Source: Yinghuangia elevatio (lineage in GTDB: Bacteria > Actinomycetota > Actinomycetes > Streptomycetales > Streptomycetaceae). Taken from it: a stretch of 58,863 bases of DNA. Position 1 is the stretch's first letter, and each line of letters begins with the position of its first letter. The stretch covers positions 1-58,863 of the forward strand of contig NZ_JBEZFP010000045.1 of the NCBI RefSeq assembly GCF_040649515.1, written 5' to 3'. This document shows, piece by piece, positions 40,524 to 49,500 of this stretch. The translations under genes and the position numbers were made by a program. Below the pieces are notes generated by a model that was given only the letters and a program-made list of their open reading frames with translations, did no database searches and had not been told where the DNA came from.

Positions 40524-40768
40524 ACCGGCAACGCCGTCGCCGGAACGATCGGAAGGAACTCGCCGCCAACTCAAAGAACTTCAGCAACAGCGCGAACCCC
40601 GACCGGATCGCTCCCGACGTGTTCCGCGGTCGCTCCTGATCCTCGTCCAACAGCGTCCGGGCCTCGATCAGGTCCTCCGGCTCCCGGTCCTGTGCACCCC
40701 GGGCTCCTCCCGGTCGTCATGACCGGATCAACCTCGCCGAGCGCCGCCGCGCCACAGAGAGCTGCTTG

Positions 40769-41941
40769 TCAGTAGTCGTGGCTTCGGGAGGACATCCGTA
40801 TCGCGCCGTGCGGGAGGTCGATGGTCACGGTGAGGCCGCCGCCGGCCCGGGCGGTGACGGCGATGTGCCCCTGGTGGGCGAGTGCGACCGCACGCACTAT
40901 GGACAGTCCAAGCCCCAGTCCGTCAGTGCGAATGCGGGTGCCCTGCCCCTGTACGAAGGGTTCCAACAGCGTTTCCACCTGCTCGGGCGGGATGTCCCGG
41001 CCGGTGTTGGAGATCCGCAGGACGGACCGTTTGCCCTCCGTACCCGTGCCGACGGTCAGGTGCCCGCCCGGGCGGTTGTAGCGGACGGCGTTGTCGACCA
41101 GATTGCCGACCATGCGTTCCAGCAGGACGGGTTCCCCGGTGACCGGCGCCGGCCGCAGCTCGGATCGCACGGTGAACCCGGCGGCGGCCGCCCGAGCCTG
41201 GGCGGTGGCGAGGGCGGCGGCTGCGATGGCGGCCAGGTCGGCCGGTTCTCGGGTGGTGACCCCGGCCTGGCTGCGGGCCAGCAGCAGCAGTCCGTCCAAG
41301 ACGCGCTGCATGTGCTCGACCGCGTTGCGTACGTCGGCGGCCATCGCCAGGAGTTCGTCACGGGGCGGGTGTCCGTCCAGGGTGACGTCGATGGCGGTGC
41401 GGGCGGTGGTCAGCGGGGTGCGCAGTTCGTGGGCGGCGTTGGCGGTGAACAGCCGCTGGCTGTCCAGGACCCGGTCGCGTTCGGCGACGCCGTGCTGGAT
41501 GCGGTCCAGCATGTCGTTGACCGTGCCGGCCAGTGCGGACAGTTCGTCGGTCGGGGCCGTGACGGGGACCCGCTCGGTGAGGTTCTCGGCGGACAGCCGC
41601 CGGGCGGTGGCGGAGATCACGCGGATCGGCCGCAGCACCCGCCCGGCCACCAGCCATCCGAGAACAGCGGTCAGGACGGTCACCACGACGAGCGCCAAGC
41701 CGGCCCGGGCCAGCAGTGCGGACAGGGTGTCGGCCTGCACCTGGTCCGCGAGACCACGCACTCCCTCGGCCTGCGGCGGCGCCGGCTCCGGCGTGCCCGG
41801 CGGCGAACCGGCCGGGTCCAAAGAGGTGTGGATCGTGCGGCGCCGCATCAGAAGGTAGGTCAGCCCGGTCAGCGCCCCACCGGCAGCCAGCACCAACACC
41901 GTCTGGAGCAGCGCGAGCCGGGTCCGCGCGGTCAACCTCAC
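40769..41941 (-). CDS. Sensor histidine kinase
   Basis: A 390-residue membrane kinase. Two helices (about 9-31 and 80-100) flank a short external segment with a Pro-rich stretch. A HAMP linker (VLRPIRVISATARRLSAENL) follows, then the dimerisation helix with His171 in ANAAHELRTPLTTA. The ATP-binding domain comes next, with the N box VGNLVDNAVRYNRPGGH, NTGRDIPPEQ and the G box TDGLGLGLSIVRAV. It would phosphorylate the adjacent OmpR-type regulator. Its GTG overlaps the regulator stop by four bases, so they are made together. The signal is unknown; the neighbouring serine hydrolase suggests cell-wall stress. Confidence 0.93.
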   Translation of the reverse strand: MRLTARTRLALLQTVLVLAAGGALTGLTYLLMRRRTIHTSLDPAGSPPGTPEPAPPQAEGVRGLADQVQADTLSALLARAGLALVVVTVLTAVLGWLVAGRVLRPIRVISATARRLSAENLTERVPVTAPTDELSALAGTVNDMLDRIQHGVAERDRVLDSQRLFTANAAHELRTPLTTARTAIDVTLDGHPPRDELLAMAADVRNAVEHMQRVLDGLLLLARSQAGVTTREPADLAAIAAAALATAQARAAAAGFTVRSELRPAPVTGEPVLLERMVGNLVDNAVRYNRPGGHLTVGTGTEGKRSVLRISNTGRDIPPEQVETLLEPFVQGQGTRIRTDGLGLGLSIVRAVALAHQGHIAVTARAGGGLTVTIDLPHGAIRMSSRSHDY

Positions 41942-42594
41942 GAACCGATCCGGTAGCCGGCCCCGGTGACGGTTTCGATCAGCGGAGGTTCGCCGAGCTT
42001 GCGGCGCAGCGTGCCGACGGTGATCCGCACCGCGTTGGTGAACGGGTCCGCGTGCTCGTCCCAGATTTTGTCCAGCAGTGTTTCGGCGCTGACCACGTCG
42101 CCGTTCGCGGCGAGCAGTTGGTGGAGCACGCCGAACTCCTTGGGGGTCAGGCGCAGCAGGCGTCCGTCTCGTTCGGCGCTGCGCCGGGCGGGGTCCAGGG
42201 CCAGTCCGGCGGCCTGCAGCACCGGTGGGCGGGCCGGGGCGCTGCGCCGGATCAGGGCGTGCACCCGTGCGACGAGTTCGGAGAACGCGAACGGCTTGCC
42301 CAGGTAGTCGTCGGCGCCGAGCATCAGACCTCCGACGCGGTCCTCGACGGCATCGGACGCGGTCAGCATCAGCACCCGCGACCTGCCCTGCCGGGCGAGT
42401 CGGCGGCACACCGCGTCGCCGTGCACGACAGGCAGGTCCCGGTCGAGGACCACAACGTCGTACGGCGTGACCTCGCACTTGTCCAGCGCACTACGGCCGT
42501 CCACGGCTACGTCGACGGTGAACCCGTTTTTGCGCAGCCCGGCTTCGATGTACCGGGCGAGGGGCTGCTCGTCTTCGACCAGGAGCACACGCAT
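41938..42594 (-). CDS. OmpR-family response regulator
   Basis: A 218-residue two-domain regulator. The receiver begins MRVLLVEDEQPLARYIEAGL, with phosphoryl-acceptor Asp51 in VVVLDRDLP and the conserved Lys in GADDYLGKPFAFSELV. The C-terminal winged helix reads LRLTPKEFGVLHQLLAANGD, then DPFTNAVRITVGTLRRKLGE and TVTGAGYRIGS. The ATG at 42594 (MRVLLVED) is chosen over longer in-frame starts because family members begin there. It is divergent from a secreted serine hydrolase and overlaps its kinase gene, so it likely controls that hydrolase through the palindrome between them. Confidence 0.93.
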   Translation of the reverse strand: MRVLLVEDEQPLARYIEAGLRKNGFTVDVAVDGRSALDKCEVTPYDVVVLDRDLPVVHGDAVCRRLARQGRSRVLMLTASDAVEDRVGGLMLGADDYLGKPFAFSELVARVHALIRRSAPARPPVLQAAGLALDPARRSAERDGRLLRLTPKEFGVLHQLLAANGDVVSAETLLDKIWDEHADPFTNAVRITVGTLRRKLGEPPLIETVTGAGYRIGS

Positions 42595-42635
42595 CTGGGG
42601 ATCATCGCAACGCTCGTATATGAAACGCGTATGGT

Positions 42636-42649
42636 CCGCCGATCGGCGG
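42636..42649. promoter_or_regulatory. 14-base palindrome between response regulator and serine hydrolase
   Basis: CCGCCGATCGGCGG is a perfect palindrome in the 116-base divergent intergenic region. It may be the operator that links the two-component system with the serine hydrolase gene. OmpR-type sites are usually direct repeats, so another factor could be involved. Confidence 0.4.
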
Positions 42650-42710
42650 CGCATCGGCGCCGGCCCGTACATCTGGTCTCCCGGAAAGTCATGCGGAGAG
42701 GATCACGACG

Positions 42711-43802
42711 ATGAGGCGCGGCAAGACGATGGGCCCAGCCCTGGGAGTAGCAAGTGCGGTGCTGGTGCTGAACGTTCCGGCACCGGCGCACGCCACCGCC
42801 GACCGGCCCGTGCTCGGCGACGTCCAGCAGGCGATAGCGGAGGTGGCGAAGGCGTACGGCGTGGTCGGGGCCATCGGCGAGGTGTACGTGGACGGCAAGC
42901 GGTGGGACAAGGGCACATCCGGGTCGCGTCTGCTGGACGGCAAGGGCGGGCGCATCCCTTCGAGTTCGCGGTACCGCATCGCGTCCCAGACCAAGCTCAT
43001 GGAGGCCACGGTCATCCTGCAACTGGTCGCGGAGGGCAAGATCAGCTTGACCGACAAGCTCGGCGACGTCCTGCCCGAGATGGCCGAGAACGACTACGTG
43101 GAGCGCGCCGACGAGATCACCGTGGCGCAGCTGATCCGGCACACCTCGGGCATCCCCGAATTCATCGACAGCGGCCAGTTCGACGTATTCGACTTCACCA
43201 CCGCCTACGAGCTGATCGACCTGGTGAAGGCCGCGCGTACTGTGCCCCGGCAGAGCGATCCGGGAGAGTACCGCTACTCCACCACCAACTACGTCCTCCT
43301 CGGCATGATCATCGAGAGGGTGACCGGCAACAGTCGGGCCACCGAGTTCAACCAGCGCCTGTTCGCCCCGCTCGGCATGAAGGACACCTACCTGGCCACC
43401 AAGGTCTCCGACCAGATCAAGGGTCCGCACGGGCACGGCTACCACCCCGACGTCAACGGAGCACCACGCGACGTCGATCAGCTCAACGCCACCATCGGCG
43501 CCGAAGGAGCGATCTCCACCGCACGCGACGTCAGCGCCTTCTACCGCGCGCTCAACAAGGGCACGCTGCTGCCCGCGGACCTGCAACGGCAACTGCCGCG
43601 GCCGTTCCCCAACCTGTGCGGCGGGACGGTCTCCTCCGCGGCGGGTGGCATGCCCGGGATTACCTCCACCACCTTCTCCACGACCGACGGCCGAATCCAA
43701 TTCGCTGTGGCTGCCACGCTGAAGATCGACAACGAGCAGGCCATGGCCGTGGGTGACGCCATCACCAAGGCCGCGGAAGCCGTCCTCTGCCCCGACCAAT
43801 AA
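42711..43802 (+). CDS. Secreted serine hydrolase (beta-lactamase-related)
   Basis: A 363-residue protein. A signal peptide MGPALGVASAVLVLNVPAPA ends at AHA-T near residue 29. The active Ser-x-x-Lys is SQTK (92-95), the second motif Tyr-Ser-Thr is in YRYSTTNYVLLG (about 189), and the loop HTSGIPEFI is typical of D-alanyl-D-alanine carboxypeptidase-like members. It likely trims wall peptides or esters outside the cell. It is divergent from the response regulator/kinase pair, with a palindrome between. This gene and the hydrolase at 38979-40289 belong to the same superfamily but are not close copies. A hairpin follows its stop. Confidence 0.9.
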   Translation: MRRGKTMGPALGVASAVLVLNVPAPAHATADRPVLGDVQQAIAEVAKAYGVVGAIGEVYVDGKRWDKGTSGSRLLDGKGGRIPSSSRYRIASQTKLMEATVILQLVAEGKISLTDKLGDVLPEMAENDYVERADEITVAQLIRHTSGIPEFIDSGQFDVFDFTTAYELIDLVKAARTVPRQSDPGEYRYSTTNYVLLGMIIERVTGNSRATEFNQRLFAPLGMKDTYLATKVSDQIKGPHGHGYHPDVNGAPRDVDQLNATIGAEGAISTARDVSAFYRALNKGTLLPADLQRQLPRPFPNLCGGTVSSAAGGMPGITSTTFSTTDGRIQFAVAATLKIDNEQAMAVGDAITKAAEAVLCPDQ

Positions 43803-43826
43803 ACGCAGCCGCCCCTCCGAACCCAG

Positions 43827-43866
43827 CCCCGCTCCCGCACACGCCAACACGCGCGCGGGAACGGGG
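43827..43866 (+). terminator. Hairpin after the serine hydrolase gene
   Basis: CCCCGCTCCCGC at 43827-43838 pairs with GCGGGAACGGGG at 43855-43866 with one mismatch, around a 16-base loop. It begins 25 bases after the stop codon at 43802 and is a good intrinsic terminator candidate. Confidence 0.6.
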
Positions 43867-44623
43867 CCACCCAAACCACACCCACCCACGACAACATCCA
43901 CCCGCGCCTCCGCGGATCGTCGCGCCTCGGCCTCGGCCGGTATCCGGACCCCCGCGTCCGGCAGGCTCGAGACCACCTCTACACCGGGGGTAGGTGCTCA
44001 ACTCTCATGGGCTTTTTCCAAAAGGGACTGCTCACCAGGACAGGGCGGCCCCCGTCCGCGCGCCGTCGACGACTGTCACTGCCGGCGCGCCGCTCGGTCT
44101 TCTCTCTACTGAGAGCACGAGAGAACAGAGGACGCCCTACGTGAGATCTGAGCGTCGGCGGCGGCAGCACCGAATTCTCCCCGCGGTGTCGCTGTGCCGA
44201 CATCTGCCCCGCACCCGAGTCGTCGCGGGCGCCGTGACCGAGATCCGCCACGGCAACATCCGACCTGGCTGCCTGCTCGCTTGGCTCGCGTGTGGCCCTG
44301 GATGCCATGACCATGTCCGAGCCGATCAGGGCTGGTTGGGCGATCATCGGCGAGATGGGGTGGACGGCCATTTTACGCCGAGGGACGTGGAGGGCCCCGT
44401 ACGTGCCGTTCTGACATCCCTACAGACCCTGCCGATGCCGACTCGTATGGTCCATCGGGCGTGACGGCAACGAGCGCGAAGACGCCGCCGCGCCGGCCGC
44501 CACGCTCGCGAACGGCTCGTACGCAGGAGTCCCCGGCACTCGTACGGCCGCTTTCAAAGCTCTTGAGTTCAGACGAACGACCGTGGACTTCCTGGGCGCC
44601 CCGATCCACCGCAAGGTGCGAAC
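43867..44623. other. 757 bases with no supportable gene
   Basis: Open frames in this interval are weak and overlap each other. Two plus-strand stretches read somewhat like protein: near 44310-44410 (MTMSEPIRAGWAIIGEMGW) and near 44530-44650 (RTTVDFLGAPIHRKVRTQME). Neither has a start signal or family match, and they may be remnants. Confidence 0.4.
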
Positions 44624-44863
44624 TCAGATGGAATCAGGAGGTGTTCGTCCTTGATCGGCCCGTTCCTCGGTACGCCACCGCCGCGCCGTTCCCGCCCGGA
44701 TGCCCGCAAATTCGGCTGCCTGTCCCGGCGTGAGTCCGGCCGCCATCGCGGCGACGACTGCAACCTTGAGTTGACGCAGCACTTCCAGTTCGGCGTTCCT
44801 CGCCTCCTGGTACCGCACGCCGTACTCGACCAGGTCCATCTTCAACTTCTCCAACTCCCCCAC
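44624..44863 (-). CDS. Small helix-turn-helix protein with coiled-coil start
   Basis: A 79-residue protein. GELEKLKMDLVEYGVRYQEA and RNAELEVLRQLKVAVVAAMA form a long helix that could be a coiled coil. GLTPGQAAEFAGIRAGTARR is a compact helix-turn-helix, followed by a polar tail. Such small proteins are frequent in actinobacteria as DNA-binding regulators of unknown target. Several GTG starts are present after GGAGGA; the one at 44863 gives the best spacing. No partner gene is evident. Confidence 0.6.
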   Translation of the reverse strand: MGELEKLKMDLVEYGVRYQEARNAELEVLRQLKVAVVAAMAAGLTPGQAAEFAGIRAGTARRWRTEERADQGRTPPDSI

Positions 44864-45778
44864 GACCACCACTCCTCCGAGCACGCCACACCTGGATCGC
44901 CATACCTCAGCACACCATCAGCCCTTGATCCATTCCGCTCACCCCTCCACTGATTTCCCCGGCCGGGGTCACGCGACCCGGAGCTCCAGCGGAGACGCCC
45001 GGAGACGGAACGCCTGGTTCATGGGCAAGGCGGCGTCTCCGCCCCGAAATCGAACTGCCCGAATGACTGCCTGATCACGTCGCGAGCGGCACCAACGAGG
45101 ACTCGGCGAGGATCCGGAACCCCGCGGCAGCGGGCCCGTCGGCGGTAGAGGAGCGGGAGCGCATTCGGCATGGGTCCTGGCACCGTTCGAACAGACTTGC
45201 AGCATGTCCGCGGTCATGCCGCAGGCGGCTCGGGACGAGGCCGATCCCGGCGAGGGGGAGCGCGTCGTTCTCGCCGCGGTGCGGACGCGCAGCGCGGTCA
45301 GGCAGGCTGCTCGCGCGTCACCCGCGGCCGGAAATGCCCGTTGACGTCGGGCTGGGAACGACCGGAGTCATCGTCGGCTCGTTTCGCGGGTGCTCCGTCC
45401 GGGGGGACGATCCTGACGGATCCCGTGGCGGATGTGGAGAACGGGCCGGTCTCCTCAACCCGACGCCGGCAAGCACGCGAGGGCGGCTTCCCCATGACGA
45501 CGCCGACGGGGGCGCCATGCCGCGCGCAGTGGCCACTCACGAAGCCTGCGGCGTTGCACCCTTTTCGTTGCGCCGCGTCGCACCCTGCCGCCTTTCCGAG
45601 GAACGAACCAGCGAACGCTCATCGGGCGGGACACGCTCTGCGTGTCCTCCCAGGCGCACGGCTTTTGGTGCGCGAATATCGGGGCAGCAGGCACGTGTCC
45701 GCCCCGGGCCGGAAGGAAATCCCGGGAGGCGTGGGCGCTGCGGCCGCACACAAGCACCGAGTGAGGAAGAAGGCGGGC
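44864..45778. other. Long leader region upstream of katG, no gene supported
   Basis: About 915 bases without a reliable gene. A frame continues open upstream of katG on the plus strand but is Arg/Ala/Pro-rich and lacks motifs. No furA-like repressor, which usually precedes katG in actinobacteria, could be found on either strand. Confidence 0.5.
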
Positions 45779-47968
45779 GTGTCCGGTAGCGAGAGCGAAA
45801 ATCCAGCGATCCCCTCCCCCACCCCCGCGACCACGCGTCCGAGAACAAACCGGGACTGGTGGCCGCAACAGCTGGACCTTCAGGTACTCCGCCAGCATTC
45901 CACCCGGTCCGAGCCATTGGGCGGGGATTTCGACTACGCGAAAGAGTTCGCGAAGCTCGACGTCGACGCCCTCAAAGCGGATGTCTTCGCGGTGATGACG
46001 ACGTCCCAGGACTGGTGGCCTGCGGACTACGGCCACTACGGACCGCTTTTCATCCGGATGAGCTGGCATGCCGCGGGAACGTACCGTATCGCCGACGGCC
46101 GGGGCGGCGGGGGCGGCGGCGCCCAGCGCTTCGCACCCCTCAACAGTTGGCCGGACAATGCGAGCCTGGACAAGGCGCGCCGTCTCCTCTGGCCGGTGAA
46201 GGAAAAGTACGGGCAACAGATCTCCTGGGCCGACCTGCTGGTCTTCGCCGGCAACTGCGCCATGGAGTCGATGGGATTCAGGACATTCGGATTCGCTTTC
46301 GGCCGCCCGGACGTGTGGGAGCCGGAGGAGATCTTCTGGGGGCCTGAGGACACCTGGCTCGGAGACGAGCGCTACAGCGGCGACCGGGAACTCGCCGGCC
46401 CGGTCGGCGCCGTCCAGATGGGTTTGATCTACGTTAATCCCGAAGGGCCCAACGGGAATCCGGACCCGATCGCCGCCGCGCGGGACATCCGCGAAACCTT
46501 CGCGCGCATGGCGATGAACGACGAGGAAACGGTCGCTCTCATCATCGGCGGCCATACCTTCGGCAAATGCCACGGCGCGGTCGACCCCTCGTACCTCGGC
46601 CCGGAACCCGAGGGCGCCCCGCTCGAACAGCAGGGCCTCGGCTGGCGGAACACGTACGGCACCGGCAGCGGGGTCCACGCGATGACCAGCGGGCTGGAGG
46701 GTGCCTGGACCTCCGAACCGACGAAGTGGGACAACGGCTACCTCGACAACCTTTTCCGCTACGACTGGACGCTGACGACGAGCCCCGCCGGCGCACAGCA
46801 GTGGACCCCCACGGATCCGTCGGCCCAGGACACGGTGCCGGACGCCCACGACCCGTCGAAGCGGCACGCTCCGATGATGCTGACGACCGACCTGGCCCTG
46901 AAACTGGACCCGGTCTACGGACCCATCTCGAAGTCCTTCCACGAGAACCCGGCAAGGCTCGCGGAAGCCTTCGCCAAGGCCTGGTACAAGCTGCTGCACC
47001 GTGACATGGGGCCCCTCTCGCGCTACCTCGGCCCGTGGATCCCGGAACCGCAGCTGTGGCAGGACCCCGTACCCGCGGTCGACCACGAACTGGTCGGGGA
47101 CGCCGAGGTCACCGCCCTCAAGGCGAAGATCCTCGACGCGGGCCTCTCCGGCCCCCAGTTGGTCGTCACCGCCTGGGCCGCGGCGGCGAGCTTCCGCGGC
47201 ACCGACAAGCGCGGCGGGGCCAACGGGGCGCGCATCCGACTCGCGCCGCAGAAGGACTGGGAGGCCAACGACCTGCCCGAGGTGGCCGACACGGTGCGGT
47301 CCCTCGACCGGATCCGCCAGGAGTTCAACGACGGGCGATCCGACGGAAAGAAGGTCTCGCTCGCCGATCTGATCGTCCTGGGCGGATGCGCGGCGGTCGA
47401 ACAGGCCGCGAAGGATGCCGGGCACGACGTCACGGTCCCGTTCGCGCCCGGTCGTACGGACGCCTCGCAGGAACAGACGGACGTGGAATCGTTCTCCGTC
47501 CTCGAACCCCGCGCCGACGGGTTCCGCAACTACCTGCGGCCCGGTGAGAAGCTCTCGCCGGAGACGCTGCTGTTGGACCGTGCCAACCTGCTGACGCTCA
47601 CTGTGTCGGAGATGACGGCGCTGGTTGGAGGTATGCGCGCCCTGGGCACCGGGTTCCGGCAGTCCTCGCACGGGCTGCTCACCGACCGCCCGGGGGTGTT
47701 GACGAACGACTTCTTCGTCAATCTGCTCGACATGGGCACAGAGTGGAAGCCCTCCACGACTGCCGAGAACGTGTTCGAGGGTCGGGACCGCGGCACGGGT
47801 TCGGTCAGGTGGACGGCCACCGCGGTCGACCTCGTCTTCGGTTCGCACTCCCAACTCCGGGCGATCTCCGAGATCTACGCCTCCAAGGACGGCGGCGCGC
47901 GCTTCGTGCGCGACTTCGTCGCTGCCTGGGACAAGGTGATGAACCTCGATCGGTTCGACCTGCGCTGA
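45779..47968 (+). CDS. katG: Catalase-peroxidase KatG
   Basis: A 729-residue haem enzyme that destroys hydrogen peroxide and also has peroxidase activity. The distal site is RMSWHAAGTY (Arg93, Trp96, His97). Tyr218 (in GLIYVNPEG) and Met244 (in ARMAMNDEE) complete the Trp-Tyr-Met adduct that gives catalase activity. The proximal haem ligand is His259 in IIGGHTFGKCHG. The length matches the family (about 740), and the C-terminal duplicated half is complete, ending NLDRFDLR. The GTG at 45779 is used, with GGAAGAAGG upstream. The acidic, disordered N-terminus is typical. Regulation is unclear because furA is absent. Confidence 0.95.
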   Translation: MSGSESENPAIPSPTPATTRPRTNRDWWPQQLDLQVLRQHSTRSEPLGGDFDYAKEFAKLDVDALKADVFAVMTTSQDWWPADYGHYGPLFIRMSWHAAGTYRIADGRGGGGGGAQRFAPLNSWPDNASLDKARRLLWPVKEKYGQQISWADLLVFAGNCAMESMGFRTFGFAFGRPDVWEPEEIFWGPEDTWLGDERYSGDRELAGPVGAVQMGLIYVNPEGPNGNPDPIAAARDIRETFARMAMNDEETVALIIGGHTFGKCHGAVDPSYLGPEPEGAPLEQQGLGWRNTYGTGSGVHAMTSGLEGAWTSEPTKWDNGYLDNLFRYDWTLTTSPAGAQQWTPTDPSAQDTVPDAHDPSKRHAPMMLTTDLALKLDPVYGPISKSFHENPARLAEAFAKAWYKLLHRDMGPLSRYLGPWIPEPQLWQDPVPAVDHELVGDAEVTALKAKILDAGLSGPQLVVTAWAAAASFRGTDKRGGANGARIRLAPQKDWEANDLPEVADTVRSLDRIRQEFNDGRSDGKKVSLADLIVLGGCAAVEQAAKDAGHDVTVPFAPGRTDASQEQTDVESFSVLEPRADGFRNYLRPGEKLSPETLLLDRANLLTLTVSEMTALVGGMRALGTGFRQSSHGLLTDRPGVLTNDFFVNLLDMGTEWKPSTTAENVFEGRDRGTGSVRWTATAVDLVFGSHSQLRAISEIYASKDGGARFVRDFVAAWDKVMNLDRFDLR

Positions 47969-48226
47969 GTCCTCCCACGCCGGCACCGACACCGGCACCG
48001 GCGCTCAGCATGTAGTAGCCACTACCCAGCGCACCGCACCACCGATCGCCTCTCGTTTCGCCGCCGGCCGGCTGCATACACCCGCCGGCGGCGAAAAGCC
48101 CTGCCGGCCCGCAAGCCGCGCGGTCGACGGCGTCGGCGAGTTCCTCACGACCGTCGCGGCGACGACCGTCCTCTGGCCGTTCAAGGCGGCGACCATCGAC
48201 CTGCACACGACCGAGGGCCGCTCCTG

Positions 48227-48655
48227 ACGCCGGACCTGAAAGCGGACGAACTCCGGCACGCTGCGCGGGCCTTCACCGGCCTGGAACTGCGAACCGAGAC
48301 CTTCTCGTTGGGGTCGCCGGGGCCGGAGAGACCGGAACCGGAGGGGCCGCAGCCCGAGGGGCCGGAGCCGAACGTCGTGTTGTACGCGGTGACCGAGCAC
48401 ACGTCAGGCCTGAGACTCCTGCAACCGGCGGCCTCCGGCGAGGCGCCGGTCTTCCAGGTGCTGCCCGCCGCCGAGCCGCACTACGCGGCCGAGCGGGACC
48501 CGAGCGACCCTCGGGTCACCCAAAGGCTGGTGCTCGCCGCCGACGACCTGGGCTGCGTCACCCTCGCCGCCGCGGTGATCCGTCCCCGCCGCGTCATCCC
48601 GGCCGGGACGCCACCGGAACTCGCCGCCGCACAGCGTGAATTGACTGTCACCTGT
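48227..48655 (+). pseudogene. Relic of a Tc-toxin/SpvB-type protein
   Basis: An open stretch reads LKADELRHAARAFTGLELRT, then VLYAVTEHTSGLRLLQPAAS, then APVFQVLPAAEPHYAAERDP and SDPRVTQRLVLAADDLGCVT, ending ELAAAQRELTVTC. In order this matches the middle of toxin-complex B subunits (TcdB/SpvB): a helix with reshuffled A-L-x-G, then Y-x-V-x-E-x-x-x-x-x-R-L-L-Q-P, then Y-E-R-x-P-x-D-P-R, then L-x-x-D-x-x-G. An in-frame Pro/Glu/Gly-rich linker (48315-48372) interrupts it. The flanks of this very large family are missing. It ends against the convergent ABC transporter gene. Recognition is by motif only. Confidence 0.6.
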
Positions 48656-49445
48656 ACGGCCGGTGCGCGGCGACCACCTTCGGTGCCGCGCGCAGGAGTT
48701 CACGGGTGTACTCGTGCCGCGGTTCTTCGGTGACGGCGGCCGTGGTGCCGGTCTCGACGATCTCGCCGTGCCGCAGGACCGCGACGCGGTGGCTGACGAC
48801 GCGGACCACCGCCAGATCGTGGGAAACGAACAGGTATGCCACACCGGTCTGTTCCTGGATGTCCAGTAGGAGGTCGAGGATGGTCTTCTGGGTGGTGAGG
48901 TCCAGCGCGGAGACCGGTTCGTCGCACACAACCAGCCGTGGGCGCGGAGCCAGGGCGCGGGCGATGGCGACGCGTTGGCGTTGGCCGCCGGAGAATTCGC
49001 GGGGCAGGCGCTCGGCGGCGTCGGCGGGCAGGCGTACCCGGTCCAACAGGTCGCCGATCCGCGCTCTGGCGTCGCGGCGGTCGAGCCCGAGGGCGTACAG
49101 CGGCTCGGCGAGTGTGTCGCCAATGGTGCGGGACGGGTTCAGCGACGTGTAGGGGTCCTGGAAGATCACTTGGAGTTCGCGGGCCAGTTCGCGGCGACGG
49201 CGTCGCGTCGCGTGCTCGATCGGTTCCCCGTCGAAGACGATCGTGCCGGAATGCACGGGTACGAGGCCGAGCACGGCACGTCCGATCGTCGTCTTGCCGG
49301 AGCCCGATTCGCCGACCAGGCCCAGCGTTTCCCCCGGCCGTATGTCGAGGCTGATGCCCTTGAGCACCTCGGCCCGCGGCGCTCGCCGGCCCTTGCCCGG
49401 GTATGACACCCGAAGGTCCCGGATGTCCAGCATCGTCTCGCTCAT
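48648..49445 (-). CDS. ABC transporter ATPase, OppF/DppF type
   Basis: A 265-residue ATPase. Walker A is GLVGESGSGKTTIGRAVLGL (near 40-60), the Q-loop follows in VIFQDPYTSLNPSRTIGDTL, the ABC signature is EFSGGQRQRVAIARAL and Walker B is PRLVVCDEPVSALDLTTQ, with the H-loop in FVSHDLAVV. FQDPYTSLNP is the hallmark of the dipeptide/nickel family. It follows the permease-ATPase fusion by 55 bases and would form the second half of the ATPase pair. Its end overlaps the Tc-toxin relic on the other strand by eight bases. Confidence 0.92.
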   Translation of the reverse strand: MSETMLDIRDLRVSYPGKGRRAPRAEVLKGISLDIRPGETLGLVGESGSGKTTIGRAVLGLVPVHSGTIVFDGEPIEHATRRRRRELARELQVIFQDPYTSLNPSRTIGDTLAEPLYALGLDRRDARARIGDLLDRVRLPADAAERLPREFSGGQRQRVAIARALAPRPRLVVCDEPVSALDLTTQKTILDLLLDIQEQTGVAYLFVSHDLAVVRVVSHRVAVLRHGEIVETGTTAAVTEEPRHEYTRELLRAAPKVVAAHRPYR

Positions 49446-49500
49446 GCGGCGCTCCTCATGGTGCCACGGATGGCCTGGATGGTCGTCGGCAGGGCGGGCC

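Noticed and set aside
42595..42710. Direct-repeat OmpR boxes
   Set aside because: Only a perfect palindrome was found in this region; no direct repeat typical of OmpR-type binding could be seen.
44457..44654. Plus-strand stretch reading RTAAFKALEFRRTTVDFL
   Set aside because: Protein-like but no start codon, ribosome binding site or known family, and it overlaps the small HTH gene.
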